Shown here piece after piece: positions 11,169-22,779 of a DNA stretch of 64,000 bases (its first letter is position 1; each line of letters starts with the position of its first letter). The position numbers and the translations under genes were made by a program. The stretch spans positions 43,772,721 through 43,836,720 of the forward strand of contig CM042085.1 in assembly GCA_023512835.1 (NCBI GenBank), read 5' to 3'. A model generated the notes under the pieces. That model was not told the DNA's origin. It did no database searches and saw only the letters and a program-made list of their open reading frames with translations. Source of the DNA: Taxillus chinensis (lineage: Eukaryota > Streptophyta > Magnoliopsida > Santalales > Loranthaceae).

Positions 11169-14035
11169 TACATTCTCCATCGCATCCAGGAGACAATTTC
11201 TGCCTTTGGGGGTGATGCTGACCTTCTTGCCCAGGAGAAGGAGGCACTTTTTCGCCTTACAAATGCCAGTCGAGATGTGGAAAATTCTGCGCGTCAAAAG
11301 AGTCGGATTCAATGGCTTAAAGAGGGTGATAGCAATTCTTCTTTCTTTTTCAATTCTGTTAAATGTCGGCACAATCGGAATAAGATTCAAGGCATTTGTT
11401 TAGATGATGGGTCTTGGGTCTATGGTTCGGATGCAATTGCTGCCTCGGGTGTTCACTTTTATAGCTCCCTTCTTGGGACCTCTCATGGGCGGCATTCTAT
11501 TGGCTCTTCCCTGCGTGGATTCATAGAGCCGTCTTTACCTGCTGAGATGATTTCTATGCTTGAGGCTCCTTTCTCGGCGGACGATATTAAGGCTGCCATG
11601 TTTAGCCTTCATCCCAATAAAGCTCCTGGGCCTGATGGTTTTAATAGTTTCTTTTTCCATCAAACTTGGCCTATTCTTGGTTCCGATGTGGTGCAGGCTA
11701 TTACGGAGTTTTTCTCCTCTTCCACTCTTTTGAAGGAATCCAATGCTACCATTCTGGCTTTGATTCCTAAAATTCCCAATGCTTCTCGATGGAAGGATTT
11801 TCGACCGATTTCCTGGTTGTAATACTATTTACAAGTGCATTGCCAAGCTTTTGGCTACTCGGGCGAAGAGGACTCTCCCTTCCTTTATTAATCCTGCGCA
11901 GTTGCCTTTATTCCAGGACGACAAATAGGTGACAATATCCTTCTTGCCCAGGAGTTGGTCCGTGGATACTCAGCCTCCTCTCCATCACCTCGGTGTGCTA
12001 TCAAGGTTGATCTCATGAAGGCATTTGACTCTGTTCGTTGGGATTTCCTTTGGCACAGTTTGGATTTTTTTGGTTTCCCTTCCAAATTTCAGGGCCGGGT
12101 TCGTGCTTGTGTGTCCTCTCCCAGCTATTCTTTGTCTCTTAATGGTGAATTGAAGGGTTATTTTCCGGGGCAGCGGGGGCTCCGCCAAGGGGACCCCCTC
12201 TCTCCTTATTTGTTTGTTATTTGTATGGAGGTCTTTTCTCGCATCTTGGCCAAGTTTATTAGCACATCCCCTTCCTTTTCTTATCACTGGCGGTGCCGCA
12301 ACACCAAGCTAACTCACCTCTGCTTTGCCGATGACCTAATGGTTTTTAGTAAAGGGGATCTTTCTTCTGTTCGTGTTGTTCATGAGGCTCTTACAACCTT
12401 CTCTCACCTCTCCTGGCCTTGTTCCAAATTTGGAGAAGAGCTCCTTATTTTTCTCTCTGGAGTGCCTCCTTCAATTCAAAGTTTGATTTTGAACACTGTG
12501 GGGTTTACCCTTGGCACTCTCCCGGTTCGCTATTTGGGTGTGCCCCTTATTACCAAACGGCTTGGTTCTATTGATTGTCAGGTGCTAGTGGATCGTATTT
12601 TACAGCGGGTTCGCACTTGGACGACGCGATTTCTGTCCTTTGGTGGGCGATTATTGCTTATTAAATCTGTGCTGTTTGGTATCCAAGCCTTTTGGAGTTA
12701 TCATTTTATCCTTCCTGCTAGAGTCCTTAAATCTATAGAACGACTTCTGGCCGCTTTTCTTTGGACGGGGGCAGCTTTAAATGGACGGGGTGCACGGGTC
12801 TCCTGGGATGATGTCTCTCAGCCGACGCGGGAAGGAGGTCTTGGCTTGAAGAAGCTCAAAGATTGGAATTATGCTTGCCATTTCTCGACAGGTCTGGAAT
12901 CCGTGCCGGCCGGTATCTTCTTCTTTGTGGGTCACCTGGGTAAGGTCCAATTTGGTGAAGAAGGGTCAATTCGGGTGGCCAAGGTCCCGTGGCGGTGCTC
13001 TTGGACATGGCGCAAGGTGCTGGCTGCTAGATCCCGCCTTCGGTCGTGTATTTCGGTGAAGGTTGGTGATGGCTCCTCTACCTCGCTTTGGTTTGATTCT
13101 TGGCTGCCCCGAGGCGCTATCTGCTCATCAATTTCTGATCGGGTAATATCGGATTCTGGATTGGGTGTTGCAGCACATCGTTAGTGATATTCTATCTCAT
13201 GAATGGTGTTGGCCTCTAGCCAACTCTCCTGAATTGCTTGCTTTAAAAGATGAGACAGCCCACTTGCCTGTACCCCCTCCAGGAAGGTCAGACTGTGTGT
13301 TGTGGCTGTCCAAGAGTGGTCCTTTCTCTATTTCTTCAGCTTGGAATCATCTCCGCTCTCCTTCTCCCCTGGTGCCCTGGGCTTCTGTGGTATGGTTTCG
13401 GCATCATTCTCCCAGGCATGCCGGATTGTTATGGCTGGTTATTCGACGTCGACTTCCTACAAAGGACCGACTGCTCTCCTTTGGCATTGCTCTCCCTGGG
13501 GGATGCCACCTTTGTCAGGCCCCTTTGGAGGACCATGACCATTTATTCTTCTCTTGCACCTTTTCTCGCCAAGTTTGGTTAGCTTTGCTGTCCTTGTGCG
13601 GGCTATCCCATCTTCCTCCTTCTTGGTCCACTTTCCTAAATTGGGCTGCAAATTCCTCAAAGGGCAATTCTCTTCAATCGGTCGGCGCGACTCTCTCTAG
13701 CAGCGTCGGTTTATTTTCTTTGGCAGGAACGCAATGGTAGAGCTCATGGGCGTGGATCTCGATCTGCTGAACAGCTGGTGACCTTGGTTGTGGAGTCTGT
13801 TCGGGTTCGTGTTACCTTGCATACTCCCTGGCCCAATACTTGGTTTAATAATCATCTGTTGCACCTCTGGCATATCTGTTGAATTTTTGATTGCTTGTTA
13901 GGTGCTGATTTTTTTAGTCGCCATTTTTTCTTTTGGTTGAACTCTGTTGGTGTTTTCCCTGGGGTATGCCCTTGGTTTGTTCTTCTGTAATCCATTTTGT
14001 TTTATTATATTCATTCTTTATTCTTCAAAAAAAAA
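11169..14035 (+). mobile_element. LINE copy 2 (plant L1 type), 5' truncated, in satellite
   Basis: It begins just upstream of the RT domain, ends in an A-run at about 14027-14037, and is flanked by the 10-bp duplication AACTTTTAAT. These are the hallmarks of target-primed reverse transcription with 5' truncation. It interrupts the A unit of the satellite, so it is younger than that part of the array. The 3' untranslated part (13740-14026) ends TTCTTTATTCTTC before the tail. Confidence 0.95.
11277..13740 (+). pseudogene. LINE ORF2 remnant: RT plus zf-RVT domain
   Basis: There are three main open stretches. 11277-11822 covers pre-RT and the first RT motifs (PNKAPGPDGFNSFFF). 11955-13184 covers IKVDLMKAFDSVRWDFL, GLRQGDPLSPYLFV and FADDLMVFSKG, with the palm and thumb. 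13165-13740 holds the C-terminal domain with CHLCQAPLEDHDHLFFSC, the zf-RVT type Cys/His pattern. Breaks lie near 11815 (CTG read as CTGGT), near 11900 (CAGGCTG read as CAGTTG) and near 13175 (GCTACTG read as GCACATCG). Three of the breaks thus fall on CTG/CAG triplets. ORF1 and endonuclease are missing. Confidence 0.9.
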
Positions 14036-14907
14036 AACTTTTAATAACTTTAGTTGTTTTTATCAATCCATTCGAGACGTTAGAAATTAATTATATAGCC
14101 AAGCCTAACGTGAAGACACTAGCCTTTTTATTTGTAGTTGAGACAAAAAGTGGATTTATACATTTTGGCGGAGGTTGTAACCTCTTGTATTCCATATTGC
14201 TATGATATAATAGGCTCGATGTATAAAATAGGTCACCTCCAAAGGGTTGTCACATTGGGCGAACCACGTACAACTTGTTTCCTTTGAATCTTTCGAGAAA
14301 ATTTCTTTTTGTTGTTCGATTCATCCATTCGGCTTGTCAGAAATCAACTAAATAATCAACTCAAACCTAAAGTTACTAGCCTTTTCAGTTGTAGTTGAAT
14401 CAAATCTTGGGTTCATCCCCTCTAATAGAGGTTTTAATGTCGTTTATTCATTATTGATAATAGTGGATTAGACTTGGTGTGGGTAATAATACCTTACCTC
14501 TGTGGAGTACGTCTCATTGTGTGAACTACGTACAACATGTGTCCTTTTGAACTTTAGCGAACATTACTTTTTGTTTTCGATTGATCCATTCGAGACACTA
14601 AAAATTAATTAAGTAGCGTACCCTAACTTCAGGATGCTAGCTTTTTATTTGAAACTGACACATAACGGTTCATCGTTTCCTATAGAGGTTTATACCTCGT
14701 TTATTCATTAGTCAAGATAGTGGATTACACTTCGCGTGGGAAACACCTCACTACTATGGATTATATGCCATTGTGTGAACCATGTACAATATGTGTTTGT
14801 TTCACCTTTAACGATCATTACTTGTTTTTTAATCGATCGATTCGATATGTTGGAAATTAATTAAATTGCCAACCCTAGTCTGAAGATTCTAGCCTTTTAT
14901 TTGTAAT
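14036..14907. repeat. Satellite array 2 (continuation after LINE copy 2)
   Basis: It resumes with the right target-site duplication (14036-14045) exactly where array 1 stopped, runs through the end of A and units B, C and D, and enters E. It is cut at 14907 by the LTR of the composite Athila-like element; the missing part of E resumes at 29800. Confidence 0.95.
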
Positions 14908-16310
14908 TGATAACGTGCATTTTATGCCGTTATTCTAGTGTTTATTTAGGATGTTTAAGAGCATGATTAGAGCCTTATTGCTTCATATATCATATATATT
15001 TGCTCTAACCCCTAGGAAGATGCTAGTTGCAAATACATGCGTTTTTAAGCTGTTTTGGCAGATTTTGTACCTCACTTTTGACATAGTAGATGACCTCAAA
15101 CAATTGGCGTGCAAGAACAAAAGTTGCTTAGAATGATGTCCTCTACCTACCACAGAAATTTCAGAGCATTTGGAGGTGCACGTGAATTCACCATATCACG
15201 TGCAAATTGGCGTGCAGAGATATTTTTGGACCGATCCAATCGTTTTTCCGTGCTGATGATTTGTTCCTGAAGGCCCAAGTCCAAATTGTGGATGGAAGAT
15301 AGAGTTTTTAATGTTTCGAGTGTTACTTATCAAAACTACGTCGTTTTGATAGATGGGCTAGGTTACACACCTCAAGGCCCATCCAACCTCTATAAATACA
15401 AGCATCCACGCCCTCTCGCTAGCCATGCCTAACCCCCCTACACGTTTTTAGAGAGAGAGAGAGGCTCCACGACTTGGAGGTGCTCCTTGACCTAGGAGAG
15501 CAGCCGTCGCAGCAGCCGTCGCGGATTTTGGAGCCTGGATTTGAAGCTTTGCTTGTGCGCGTGATCAAGAAGAAGATGTTGAGCTTTTCTCGCTTTGGTT
15601 TTGCTTGTAATCATGCGTGAGTAGTTCTTTTTAATCTAGGGGAGCAATGTAGCCCCCTTGTTGCTTTCTTGTGTTTATGAATATTTGGTTTTGGATGATT
15701 GAGTTTTGCATGTTTTATGAATCTGTTCTTAATTCTATCTTTGGATGTACACCTTGATATTCTTAGCCCTAGTCCGGGGCGGATTGAGATTCATAACTTA
15801 TTTGTAATTGGTGTGATCATTATCCTTTTGCAAGTATGATTTATTGGCTTTGCATGTTTGTGTGTTTTGATGACCATTCTGGCATACAACTCTTAAAAGG
15901 ACCTCAATGACCATTTGTTGTCCTTGGCTTATGTTTAGCATGTTTTCAATCAGACAACCCTAATACCATGAACCAGTAGAGATAACATAGGGAGGTGAAA
16001 TTGTGACCCTAGATACTTTTAATCCTTGAAACTTAATCCTAAAATCAGTTTACTTTCTTCGTTTATTCAGAAAACCAAATAAAAATTAGATCTTTAGTTT
16101 AAAAAAAGAAAACTTTTTGCCAAGACATTTTATAGAACAAGAGTAATTGGGTGATTTGATTTGAGAACTAGAGAACTAGGTTAATCCCGTGGGTTCGACC
16201 CCTTTCTTGCCGCTATTCTTTTAGTGCAAACTTAGGGAATTTATTATTTTGAAGAGAGATTTAACGACATTAGCTAGCTCTTTTAGAGAGGTTAAAAATC
16301 TTGTCTGTCA
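14908..16310 (+). repeat. 5' LTR of the composite Athila-like element
   Basis: It is 1,403 bp, begins TGATAACGTGC and ends TTGTCTGTCA, with the primer-binding site two bases later. It carries two CACGTG boxes (15179, 15197), a TATA box TATAAATA at 15391-15398 and a GCAGCCGTC repeat near 15500. Compared with the longer LTRs at 40906 and 45882 it lacks 101 bp bounded by ATTTGGAG repeats; the second LTR at 26640 shares this deletion. A 61-codon frame at 14951 recurs in all copies but lies upstream of the TATA box and is probably chance. Confidence 0.95.
15391..15398 (+). promoter_or_regulatory. LTR TATA box
   Basis: TATAAATA sits in CCTCTATAAATACA, about 190 bp after the second CACGTG box. The same box is at 27123, 41490, 46466, 50449 and 56324 in the other plus-strand LTRs and at 49709-49716 (minus strand) in the reversed one. 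Its position fits the core promoter for genomic RNA. Confidence 0.7.
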
Positions 16311-16312
16311 AA

Positions 16313-16331
16313 TTGGCGCCGTTGCCGGGGA
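16313..16331 (+). other. Primer-binding site, tRNA-Asp type
   Basis: TTGGCGCCGTTGCCGGGGA begins two bases after the LTR. This is the primer site known for Athila/Tat-type plant gypsy elements. The same word is at 42407 and, reversed, at 48773-48791. Confidence 0.85.
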
Positions 16332-16519
16332 TTCAACGGTTAACTAGTTTTTAAAATCAACATTGAGTGAAATTATTTGAATTCTGATCTTGGTGTTTTA
16401 TTTTGTCTTTACTTTTCTGTTATTTTGTGTTCTTTATTTGTTTATTTTGCATTGTTCGGAGCTGCTGGGTGTGTTCTTGTTGTTTTACAGGAACATACAT
16501 CAAGGATTCCTAGTTGTGC

Positions 16520-18130
16520 ATGCAAAGAGAGGAGGATATACAATTTACTCGGGAACCTGAAAGGTTGTTCGAGCTCGTCGTAGAGCAACTAGGGAAGCAA
16601 GACGTGAGGCGGAAGAAGCACTACAAGGCTTGGAGCAATCCGTAGGCGATCCGATGGCAGATCTCGGACTGATGGTGGTGCACCGCAAGGAGGGGCCAAT
16701 TACGATGGTCAATATCCAGAAGAAGAGGGTAATAGGTTTATGCCCAGAACCTTCTTAGATTATGCGAGGCCGATGATGTCAGACCATTATTCTGGGATTC
16801 GGCAGACAAGAGTCCAAGCGAATAGCTTCGAGTGAAGCCGGCATTGATCAACATGGTGAGTAACAACGCGTTTGGAGGAACAGCCGTGGATGATCCACAC
16901 CAGGCATTTGATGAGGTTCTACCAAGTGTGTGACACCATCAAGATCAACAATGTGTCGGAGGAGGCCATAAAGCTAAGGCTTTTCCCTTTCTCTTTAAGG
17001 GATAGAGCTCTTGGCTGGTTCAACATCTGCCAACAGGTTCAATCAACACTTGGGAGGAGATGCGGACCAAGTTCATGTCAAAGTACTTCCCTCCTTCCAA
17101 GGTGATCCAGCTAAGAGGAGAGATTAGCAAGTTCAGGCAAGATGAGATGGAGACTCTTCATGAAGCTTGGGAGCGTTTCAAAGATTTAGTGAGAAGATGC
17201 CCTGATCATGGAAGACCCCGGTGGATTCAAATTGAATCTTTCTACACAGGTCTTCGGTCCCATTCACAAGACAAGGTGAATGCAGTACCTGGAGGATGCT
17301 TGATGAACCTAGAGCCTGATGCAAGCAGAGAGCTATTGGAGAGGCTGTCATTAGCTGATTGGCAGTGGTCTAATGTGCGTACTTCAAAGCCGAGGGAGAA
17401 GATAGCTTCAGTTGAAAATTCTTCCAATGATGTGCAAGCACAAATTCAAGCTTTAGTGAAAGGCATGGAAGTATTGGCTCTTAAAGTTGAAGGATCACAA
17501 CAAGCTTTACCAGTAGTTGAGCAGGGCTGGAGTGGAGCTGAAGAAGCAAATTATGTTGGAGGAAAGGGCTTGTACCAGAAACAACAATATTATCCTCAAC
17601 AACAACAACTAGGGTACAACCAGAATCAGCAAGCAATCTTAACCATTTTAGAGAACTCGGAACCGAGGGGGAGATACCTCATTTCAAGTACAAATATGTG
17701 CCTCCAGGGATGAAGCAAAATCCGTATGCTACGGATAATTATTTACACCCACCTCCAGGATTCGAGCAGAAACGACCTCGGCCTCAACAAGAAAGAGGAA
17801 GGGTATATCGAATGTGGATGAGCCAACCAAAAGAGAGGATAATTTGGAGGAAAGGGTAGTCACACTAGAATCTTCAATTAAGAATATGGAGAAGTTACTT
17901 GTGAGTATGGCCACAGAATGTAAATCAAGGGGTGTCAACCAATACTTTTCCAAGTGACACCGAGGTGAACCCCAAGGAGAGCTAGTAAGGCTATCACTCT
18001 AAGGAGCGGGAAGACACTAAATGAAGCTGAAGAGCCTAAGAAGAAGGCAATTCCAGGAAGAACAAAGCAGACCCTTGGAAGTCGAAGACCAAGGAAAATC
18101 GGATAAAGGCTGAAGAAAGAGTGCAAGAGA
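16520..18130 (+). pseudogene. gag: Broken gag of the Athila-like element (copy 1)
   Basis: The reading frame should open at ATG 16520 (MQREEDIQFTREPERLF) just after a polypyrimidine-AG. It breaks at once where copy 2 (28210) reads through. Core gag follows in 16872-17105 and 17060-17713: HLMRFYQVCDTIKINN, LRLFPFSLRDRALGWF, FMSKYFPPSKVIQLRG, ETLHEAWERFKDLVRRCP. A Gln-rich segment (QQQQLGYNQNQQ) precedes a Lys/Glu-rich tail that runs to about 18130. Compared with copies 2 and 3, the frameshifts lie mostly at CAG/CTG words, for example CAGCA read as CAAGCA near 17630. Gag would package the RNA. Confidence 0.85.
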
Positions 18131-18143
18131 AGAAGGACAAGCA

Positions 18144-18941
18144 GTGAGTCAAGACAGAATAGCTGAAGAACAGAAGCAAGAACTCAGGCCTACTATGCCA
18201 TTTCCTCAGAGGCTGAGGAACCAGAGGGTTGAAGAAGAGTATGAGCGCTTCCTGAGTTTGTTCAAGAAGCTTGAGATTAACATTCCATTTGTGGAAGTTT
18301 TGGAGCAGATGCCTAGGTACAGAAAATACATCAAAGATTTTGTGACAAAGAAGAGGAAATATGGGGATCATGAGACGGTGGCGGTCACTAACGAGGTGAG
18401 AGCGGTGTTGTTCACCGAGTTTGCCCATCAAGCATAAAGATCCGGGCAGCTTTAATCTCCCTTGTGTGATTGGCAATGCACAAGCAAGCAGGCCCTATGT
18501 GATTTACGGGCCAGCATCAATTTGATTTCCTTCGCTTTGTATAAGCAGCTTGGGCTTAAGGGCATGAAGCCCACTTCCATATCATTGCAGTTCGCAGACC
18601 GGTCCACTGGAAGGCCTGAAGGAATTATTGAAGATGTGCTAGTCAAAGTGGGTTCCTTCATATTTCCAGCGGACTTTGTTGTTTTGGAGATGGAAGAAGA
18701 TAGAGGAGTTCAGCTACTCCTTGGAAGACCGTTTCTCAGAACGGGTTGTGCATTGATTGATGTTGCTCAAGGGCAGCTAACTATGAGAATTAATGAGGAG
18801 ACCTTAGTCTTCCACATGGGGAAGGCTTTGCAAGGTCAAGAGGAGGAGGATTGCCTTTGGGTTGAAGACCTTGAGGAATTGGTGGAAGATTACTTGGCAG
18901 AAGAAATTACCACCACCAATGATGGAGCCCTTGACTTATAG
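18144..18941 (+). pseudogene. pol: Gag-pol junction and aspartic protease, Athila-like
   Basis: 18144-18437 encodes the conserved stretch MPFPQRLRNQRVEEEYERFL and FVEVLEQMPRY that precedes the protease in Athila-type elements, then a stop. 18462-18941 holds the protease: ALCDLRASINLISFALYKQL matches the reversed copy's CDLGASINLIS, so the active-site Gly of D-L-G-A is Arg here. VQLLLGRPFLRTG is the second conserved strand. The Asp-Leu-Gly form in place of Asp-Thr-Gly is usual in this lineage. With the Gly lost and a stop upstream, this copy is inactive. Confidence 0.8.
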
Positions 18942-18961
18942 AAGCTCAACAAGATGAAGAG

Positions 18962-20580
18962 ATGTACTTGACAGCTGAGGAAAATGAGCAAATTACAAAC
19001 TCTTTGGAGCAAGCTGAGGAGGAAAAAGAAGATGACATGCCTCCAGCTCCAGAACTGAAGGAGCTGCCTGGACACCTAAGGTATGAATTTCTAGACTCTA
19101 CAAATCAATTCCCTGTTATTGTTGCTTCTAATTTGAATGATGTGGAGTGTACTCAATTGTTAGAAGTCCTTAGGAAACACAAAAAGGCCCTAGGATGGAA
19201 CATTGAAGACATTAGGGGTATTAGTCCAGGGATTTGCATGCATAAGATTTTGATGAATGATGATTTTAAACCCATTGCTGAAAGACAAAGAAGATTAAAC
19301 CCTGCCATGAAAGAAGTTGTTAGAAAAGAAATTTTAAAATGGAAAAATGCGGGTATAATTTATGCTATTTCTGATAGTGAGTGGGTGAGTCCATTGCATG
19401 TTGTGCCCAAGAAAGGGGGGCATGATTGTGATTAAGAATGAGAAAAATGAATTGATCCCATCTCGCACTGTGACGGGGTGGAGAGTGTGTGTTGACTATA
19501 GGAAGTGAACAAGGCCACTAGGAAGGATCATTTTCCTCTTCCTTTCATTGACCAAAAGTTGGATAGGTTAGCTGGCTATAGTCACTCTCGCTTTTTAGAT
19601 GGCTATTCCGGGTATAATCAGATCATGGTTAAGCTCGAGGACCAAGAAAAGACCACCTTCACGTGCCCTTTCGGCACATTTGCATTTAGGAGAATGCCAT
19701 TTGGGCTTTGTAATGCCCCCGCCACCTTTCAAAGGTGTATGATGGCTATTTTTCAGGGTTTGGTTGAGGAGATCATGGAGGTCTTCATGGATGACTTCTC
19801 GGTGTTTGGTTCCTCCTACCAACGGTGCTTGAAAAATCTAGATGTGGTCTTAGAGAGATGTGAGGAGAAGGAACTAGTCCTAAATTGGGAGAAATGCCAT
19901 TTCATGGTAAGCGAGGGGATAGTTCTAGGGCACAAGGTGTTGCACATGGTTTGGAGGTAGACAAGGCAAAAATCTCCACTATTGAGACTCGCCACCTCCA
20001 ACTAATGAAAAAGGAGTGAGAAGTTTCCTTGGCCATGCTGGCTTTTATAGGAGATTCATTAAGGACTTCTCAAAAATTGCAAAACCCATGAGTAGGTTGT
20101 TAGAAAAAGACACAAGCTTTGAGTTTAATGAAGATTGCTTAGAAGCTTTTAACATCCTCAAGAGTAAGTTAGTCACCGCACATGTTATAGTTACACCGAC
20201 CTGGGCTCAACCTTTTGAGCTAATGTGTGATGCGAGTGATTATCTTGTGGGGGTAGTCTTAGGGCAAAGGCGAGAAAAGGTGTTTAGGGTCATTTACTAT
20301 GCTAGTAAGACCTTAGATGATGCTCAACGGAACTATACCACCACTGAGAAAGAGTTGCTAGCTGTGGTTTATGGCTGCAACAAGTTTAGACCCTACCTTT
20401 TGGGGTCTAAAGTCATTGTTTATACTGATCATGCTGCGTTGAAATATTTGTTTGCTAAAAAAGAAGCTAAGCCACGCTTGATTAGGTGGGTTCTCCTCTT
20501 ACAGGAATTTGACCTTGAAATTAGAGACACAAAGGGAGCCCTAAATTCTGTGGCTGATCACCTCTCCCGTGTGGAGAATG
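18962..20580 (+). pseudogene. pol: Reverse transcriptase and RNase H, Athila-like
   Basis: There are three open pieces. 18962-19435 has RKHKKALGWNIEDIRGISP, RRLNPAMKEVVRKEILKW and WVSPLHVVPKKGG. 19505-19960 has the catalytic box VFMDDFSVFGSS near 19780 and GHKV. The frame opening at 20016 has the thumb ([23 protein letters not shown]) and RNase H with [34 protein letters not shown] and SVADHLSRV. Shifts near 19430 and 19505, and near 19945-20010, separate them. It copies the RNA genome into DNA. The sequence is close to the reversed copy at 38736-39700, which helps place each break. Confidence 0.9.
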
Positions 20581-20589
20581 CACCTAAGT

Positions 20590-21927
20590 CTCTACCCATT
20601 ATAGATGACTTTCCAGATGAGAAGTTGTTTGAGGTGCATCATCTTCCTTGGTTTGCTGACATAGCAAATTATTTAGCCACTGGGTTCATACCCAAGCAGT
20701 TAGACTACCACCAGAGAAAGAAATTGGTAGTGGATGCTAGGAAATTCATTTGGGAAGACCCAATTCTTTATAGGAGGTGTCCAGACCAAATCATTAGAAA
20801 GTGTGTCCTTGAGGAAGAAGTAGATGACATAATACATCATTGTCATGCATCACATTATGGGGGCCACTTTGGGGTGCAAAGAATCGTGGCTAAGATCATG
20901 CGGTGTGGCTTTTATTGGCCTCACATGGTGAAAGACACCTATGTCTACATCAAAAAATGTGATAGATGTCAAAGGGTAGGTGGTCTGTCTAGAAAAAATG
21001 AGATGCCCTTAACTGGAATCCTTCCAGTTGAAATTTTTGACATTTGGGGCATTGACTTCATGGGGCCATTCCCCAATTCTGATGGGTACTCATACATTTT
21101 GCTTGTTGTGGATTATGTGTCTAAGTGGGTAGAAGCTATTCCTACTAGAGTGAATGATGCTAGGGTTGTGACTCACTTCCTTACTAGGAACATCTTTAGC
21201 CGTTTTGGGACACCAAGGGCTATAATCAGTGATGAGGGTAGTCATTTCGCAACAAATTGTTTGATAAATTATTGAACAAGTATGGTGTCACTCATAGGAA
21301 GTCTTTAGCTTACCACCCACAAGCTAATGGACAAGCAGAAGTGTCCAACAGGGAGATTAAGGCCATTTTAGAGAAAACTGTTGGAGCCAATAGGAAAGAT
21401 TGGTCTCAAAGGCTTGATGAAGCCTTATGGGCATATAGGACAGCTTACAAAACTCCCATTGGGATGTCACCTTACCGTATTCTATATGGTAAGGCATGTC
21501 ACTTGCCTGTGGAACTAGAACACAAGGCTCATTGGGCCTTGAAGAAGTTAAATTTCAACCACAAGAGATCAAGGAGCTTAGGATGACCCAATTAATTGAG
21601 TTAGATGAGCTTAGGTTGGATGCCTATGATAGTGCTAAATTTTACAAAGAAAGAACTAAGAAATGGCATGATAGGCAACTCAACAATGAACCTTTAACCT
21701 TAGGACAGAAAGTTCTTCTATTTAACACAAGGTTGAGGTTATTTCCTGGCAAATTAAGGTCCAAGTGGATGGGACCTTTTGTGATTGTTGATAAGAAGCC
21801 ATATGGGAGCTTTGAGCTCCAAGCTGTAGATGGCAAGAAATTTTGGGTGAATGGCAATAGGCTGAAACCATACTTTGATTCAACTCAGAGGGAGATAGTT
21901 GATTCCCTCTCTTTCACCATTGCTTGA
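20590..21927 (+). pseudogene. pol: Integrase, Athila-like
   Basis: It is continuous with RNase H in the frame ending at 21275, then in two more frames (21257-21586 and 21496-21927). The N-terminal zinc motif is [13 protein letters not shown] with CDRC. The catalytic core shows Asp in [12 protein letters not shown], Asp in [10 protein letters not shown] and Glu in [13 protein letters not shown], so the D-D-E triad can be read across a frameshift near 21265. The C-terminal part has SKWMGPFVIVDKK (GPY/F-like) and ends at 21927 with ...DSLSFTIA. It inserts cDNA into chromosomes; no chromodomain follows, as expected for Athila/Tat. Confidence 0.9.
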
Positions 21928-21968
21928 TCATAACTGCAAGTCTAGCTACAGACTTTAAATAAAGCGCT

Positions 21969-21986
21969 GGTTGGGAGGCAACCCAA
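21969..21986 (+). other. Conserved hairpin after the pol stop
   Basis: GGTTGGGAGGCAACCCAA can fold as GGTTG (21969-21973) with CAACC (21979-21983), or as TTGGG with CCCAA. The same 18 bases occur at 44066-44083 in the non-autonomous element although the coding region before it differs. I recall a similar word after pol in other Athila-like elements. Role unknown; RNA structure is plausible. Confidence 0.55.
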
Positions 21987-22645
21987 TGTTTATTGCTATG
22001 TTTTATTTTATGTTATTTTCTTTTATTTGTTTTATTCAATAAATTTGTTTGCAAGCTAACCATTGTGCAGGAGACTTTGCTTCTTTCTTAACTAACCATG
22101 TGCAGGATGAGCAAATTTTTGGGTCCTGAACTTGTGGAATTGTTTTTAAAGTCAAAGTCAAGGAGCAAGGAGCAAGTGAAGCCCAAAAGTGCTTGAAGAT
22201 GGGCTCAAACAATTCACGTGCAAGACTTAAAGATGGTCCATAATGCATAAGCAACTCAGTGGAGAAATTTGGGCCAGTTTGGGCTTGAACGTGAATTTGC
22301 ACGTGAATTGCCCAATTCACGTGCACCTCCTTTTGAGCTGTAACTTTCTGGAATGGTAGATGAAGACCATGTGAATCACGTTTACTCTTGCACGCGAATT
22401 GATAGCTGTCATATGGAGGCCCAAAAATGCAAAATACCAATTTTAGCCCTCCTAGAAGCTTCCTACAATTCACGTGCAGAAGGGAGTATTGCTTGCCAGC
22501 TCAGTGGGGACCCACCACCAAAGTTTGGGACGATTCTGACCTGCACGCCAATTTAGCCAATTCACGTTCAGAGGGTATTTTGGTCAGAACACTCTGAAAA
22601 GTTAGGGGCACGTGTATCACGCCAATTGGAGCATCTTTCCTTTGC
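21987..22645 (+). promoter_or_regulatory. Non-coding spacer with LTR-like CACGTG boxes, possible internal promoter
   Basis: No coding region fits. CACGTG occurs at 22215, 22300, 22318, 22471 and 22609, most inside AATTCACGTGCA or its reverse complement, the same words as in the LTR upstream of its TATA box. A TATA box follows at 22650 and an ATG at 22780. I infer a promoter for the downstream genes, possibly derived from an LTR. Expression data would decide. Confidence 0.45.
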
Positions 22646-22649
22646 ACGC

Positions 22650-22657
22650 TATATAAA
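22650..22657 (+). promoter_or_regulatory. Putative internal TATA box upstream of the 3' genes
   Basis: TATATAAA in CACGCTATATAAAGGGAGG lies 130 bp before the ATG at 22780. A spacing of about 30 bp to a start site would leave a leader of about 100 bases. Seen in sequence; use is inferred. Confidence 0.45.
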
Positions 22658-22779
22658 GGGAGGCCATCTTCAAAGGCTTCCACACCAAAATCACTCCGGA
22701 TCCGAGTATTAGAGAAGCTCGCCCTTTTGCTCTCTTGCTCTTCGTTTTCTGCTCTTGTTCTTATTTTCTCATTCCAAAG

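Noticed and set aside
14951..15136. 61-codon frame (MFKSMIRALL...) repeated in all LTRs, up to 111 codons at 40949 and 45925
   Set aside because: It lies in U3 upstream of the TATA box, has no family resemblance, varies in length between copies, and recurs only because the LTR does.
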